Source: Verrucomicrobiota bacterium
GTDB taxonomy: Bacteria > Verrucomicrobiota > Verrucomicrobiia > Verrucomicrobiales > Akkermansiaceae
DNA: 5,652 nt
Assembly: GCA_026397695.1 (NCBI GenBank)
Contig: JAPLUJ010000355.1
Span: 1 to 5,652 of the forward strand
Direction of reading: 5' to 3'
Positions within the stretch are counted from its first letter, which is position 1; each line of letters begins with the position of its first letter. A model generated the notes under the pieces. The model was not told the DNA's origin. It saw nothing but the letters and a program-made list of their open reading frames with translations, and did not search any database. Shown here piece by piece: positions 5,175 through 5,652 of this stretch. The translations under genes were made by a program, and so were the position numbers.

Positions 5175-5652
5175 AACGATAAGCTGAACATTGCCTGGGT
5201 CGGCTTCGGCAACCAGGGCGGCGGGGACTTGGGGGCCTGCGCTGGCGGCAACAATATCGTCGCCCTCTGCGATTGCGACCCGCGTATCCTCGATCGCGAC
5301 AAACAGAAATACCCCGACGCGAAACTCTACACGGATTTCCGCAAGATGCTCCGCGAAATGGGCAACAAGATCGACGCGGTGGGCATCGGCACTCCGGATC
5401 ACACCCACTTCGCCATCGCCTACATGGCAATGAACATGGGCAAGCACGTCTTCATCGAGAAACCGCTGGTGCACTCGCTGTGGGAGGCACGCACACTACA
5501 GCAGCTTGCCGTGAAGAAAAATCTCATCACGCAGATGGGCAACCAAGGCCACGCGTCCGAAGGTGCGCGCCTGATCAAGGAGTGGTATCAGGCCGGGCTG
5601 ATCGGCGAGGTCAAGGAAGTCATTTCCTGGACCAATCGTCCGAAGTCGGGAT
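5058..5652 (+). CDS. Tat-exported Gfo/Idh/MocA-family oxidoreductase (N-terminal part)
   Basis: Only the first 198 residues are in the window; the frame is open to the right edge. Family members of this type are usually over 400 residues, so more than half is missing. Residues 1-39 form a twin-arginine signal. The Rossmann fold starts at KLNIAWVGFGNQG with the dinucleotide-binding G-x-G-x-x-G at Gly49, Gly51 and Gly54, followed by VALCDCDP (68-75) at the end of the second strand. GIGTPDHTHFAIA (109-121) and GKHVFIEKPL (128-137) are family hallmarks; Lys135 of EKP is the conserved residue near the active site. Family enzymes use NAD(P) to oxidise or reduce sugars, inositols and related polyols; the substrate cannot be told from this half. 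ATG 5058 is chosen because it gives a normal Tat N-region. The frame is open upstream to a TGA at 4995, but no better start was found. Confidence 0.95.
   Translation, partial: MHTSPLNHPSRRTFIKQSAVALGVPFAAPQILAQSVAGANDKLNIAWVGFGNQGGGDLGACAGGNNIVALCDCDPRILDRDKQKYPDAKLYTDFRKMLREMGNKIDAVGIGTPDHTHFAIAYMAMNMGKHVFIEKPLVHSLWEARTLQQLAVKKNLITQMGNQGHASEGARLIKEWYQAGLIGEVKEVISWTNRPKSG

Noticed and set aside
4796..5182. Plus-strand frame of 128 codons across the spacer and into the oxidoreductase start
   Set aside because: It overlaps the clear oxidoreductase frame in another phase, and its product has no recognisable features.
1..5652. A defence, mobile or otherwise new multi-gene system
   Set aside because: Only two sizeable genes are visible, both partial and divergent, and no nuclease, transposase, recombinase, toxin or repeat-flanked element was recognised.

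Overview
The window holds two protein-coding genes facing away from each other across a spacer of about 280 bases. Both run off the window. The DNA is fairly GC-rich. A very large secreted RCC1-repeat protein next to a Tat-exported Gfo/Idh/MocA oxidoreductase, both without an obvious Shine-Dalgarno sequence, suggests an environmental member of the Verrucomicrobiota/Planctomycetota group, more likely Verrucomicrobiota. This taxonomic guess rests on gene style only. No RNA gene or marker gene is present.

Positions 1-4777, minus strand: one uninterrupted reading frame of 1,592 codons. It begins with a signal peptide at 4777 and is still open at the left edge, so the C-terminus is missing. The protein is highly modular. 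A beta-rich domain ending in GGSGNDLVL is followed by a run of RCC1 blades (AWG...GQLG...HSLALCSDGT, about 55 residues or 165 bases each) and then an immunoglobulin-like choice-of-anchor D / ASH-type domain. This order repeats with a period of exactly 599 residues (1,797 bases). The first two propeller runs have seven blades. The third shows five blades before the same end-cap sequence appears. The protein is probably a cell-surface or secreted adhesion or binding protein; no enzymatic motif was seen.

Positions 4778-5057: the divergent spacer. It holds no recognised promoter. On the minus strand it contains a possible 89-codon ORF whose stop overlaps the RCC1 gene start as ATGA, and a short inverted repeat beside a T-tract. 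Neither can be assigned a function.

Positions 5058-5652, plus strand: the N-terminal 198 residues of a Gfo/Idh/MocA-family NAD(P)-dependent oxidoreductase with a textbook twin-arginine signal, a Rossmann G-x-G-x-x-G motif and the EKP motif.

The sequence does not show that the two genes act together; their only link is the shared spacer. No CRISPR array, insertion sequence, tRNA, rRNA, phage or defence system was recognised. The most notable feature is the nested repeat structure (blade within propeller within 599-residue module) of the RCC1 gene.
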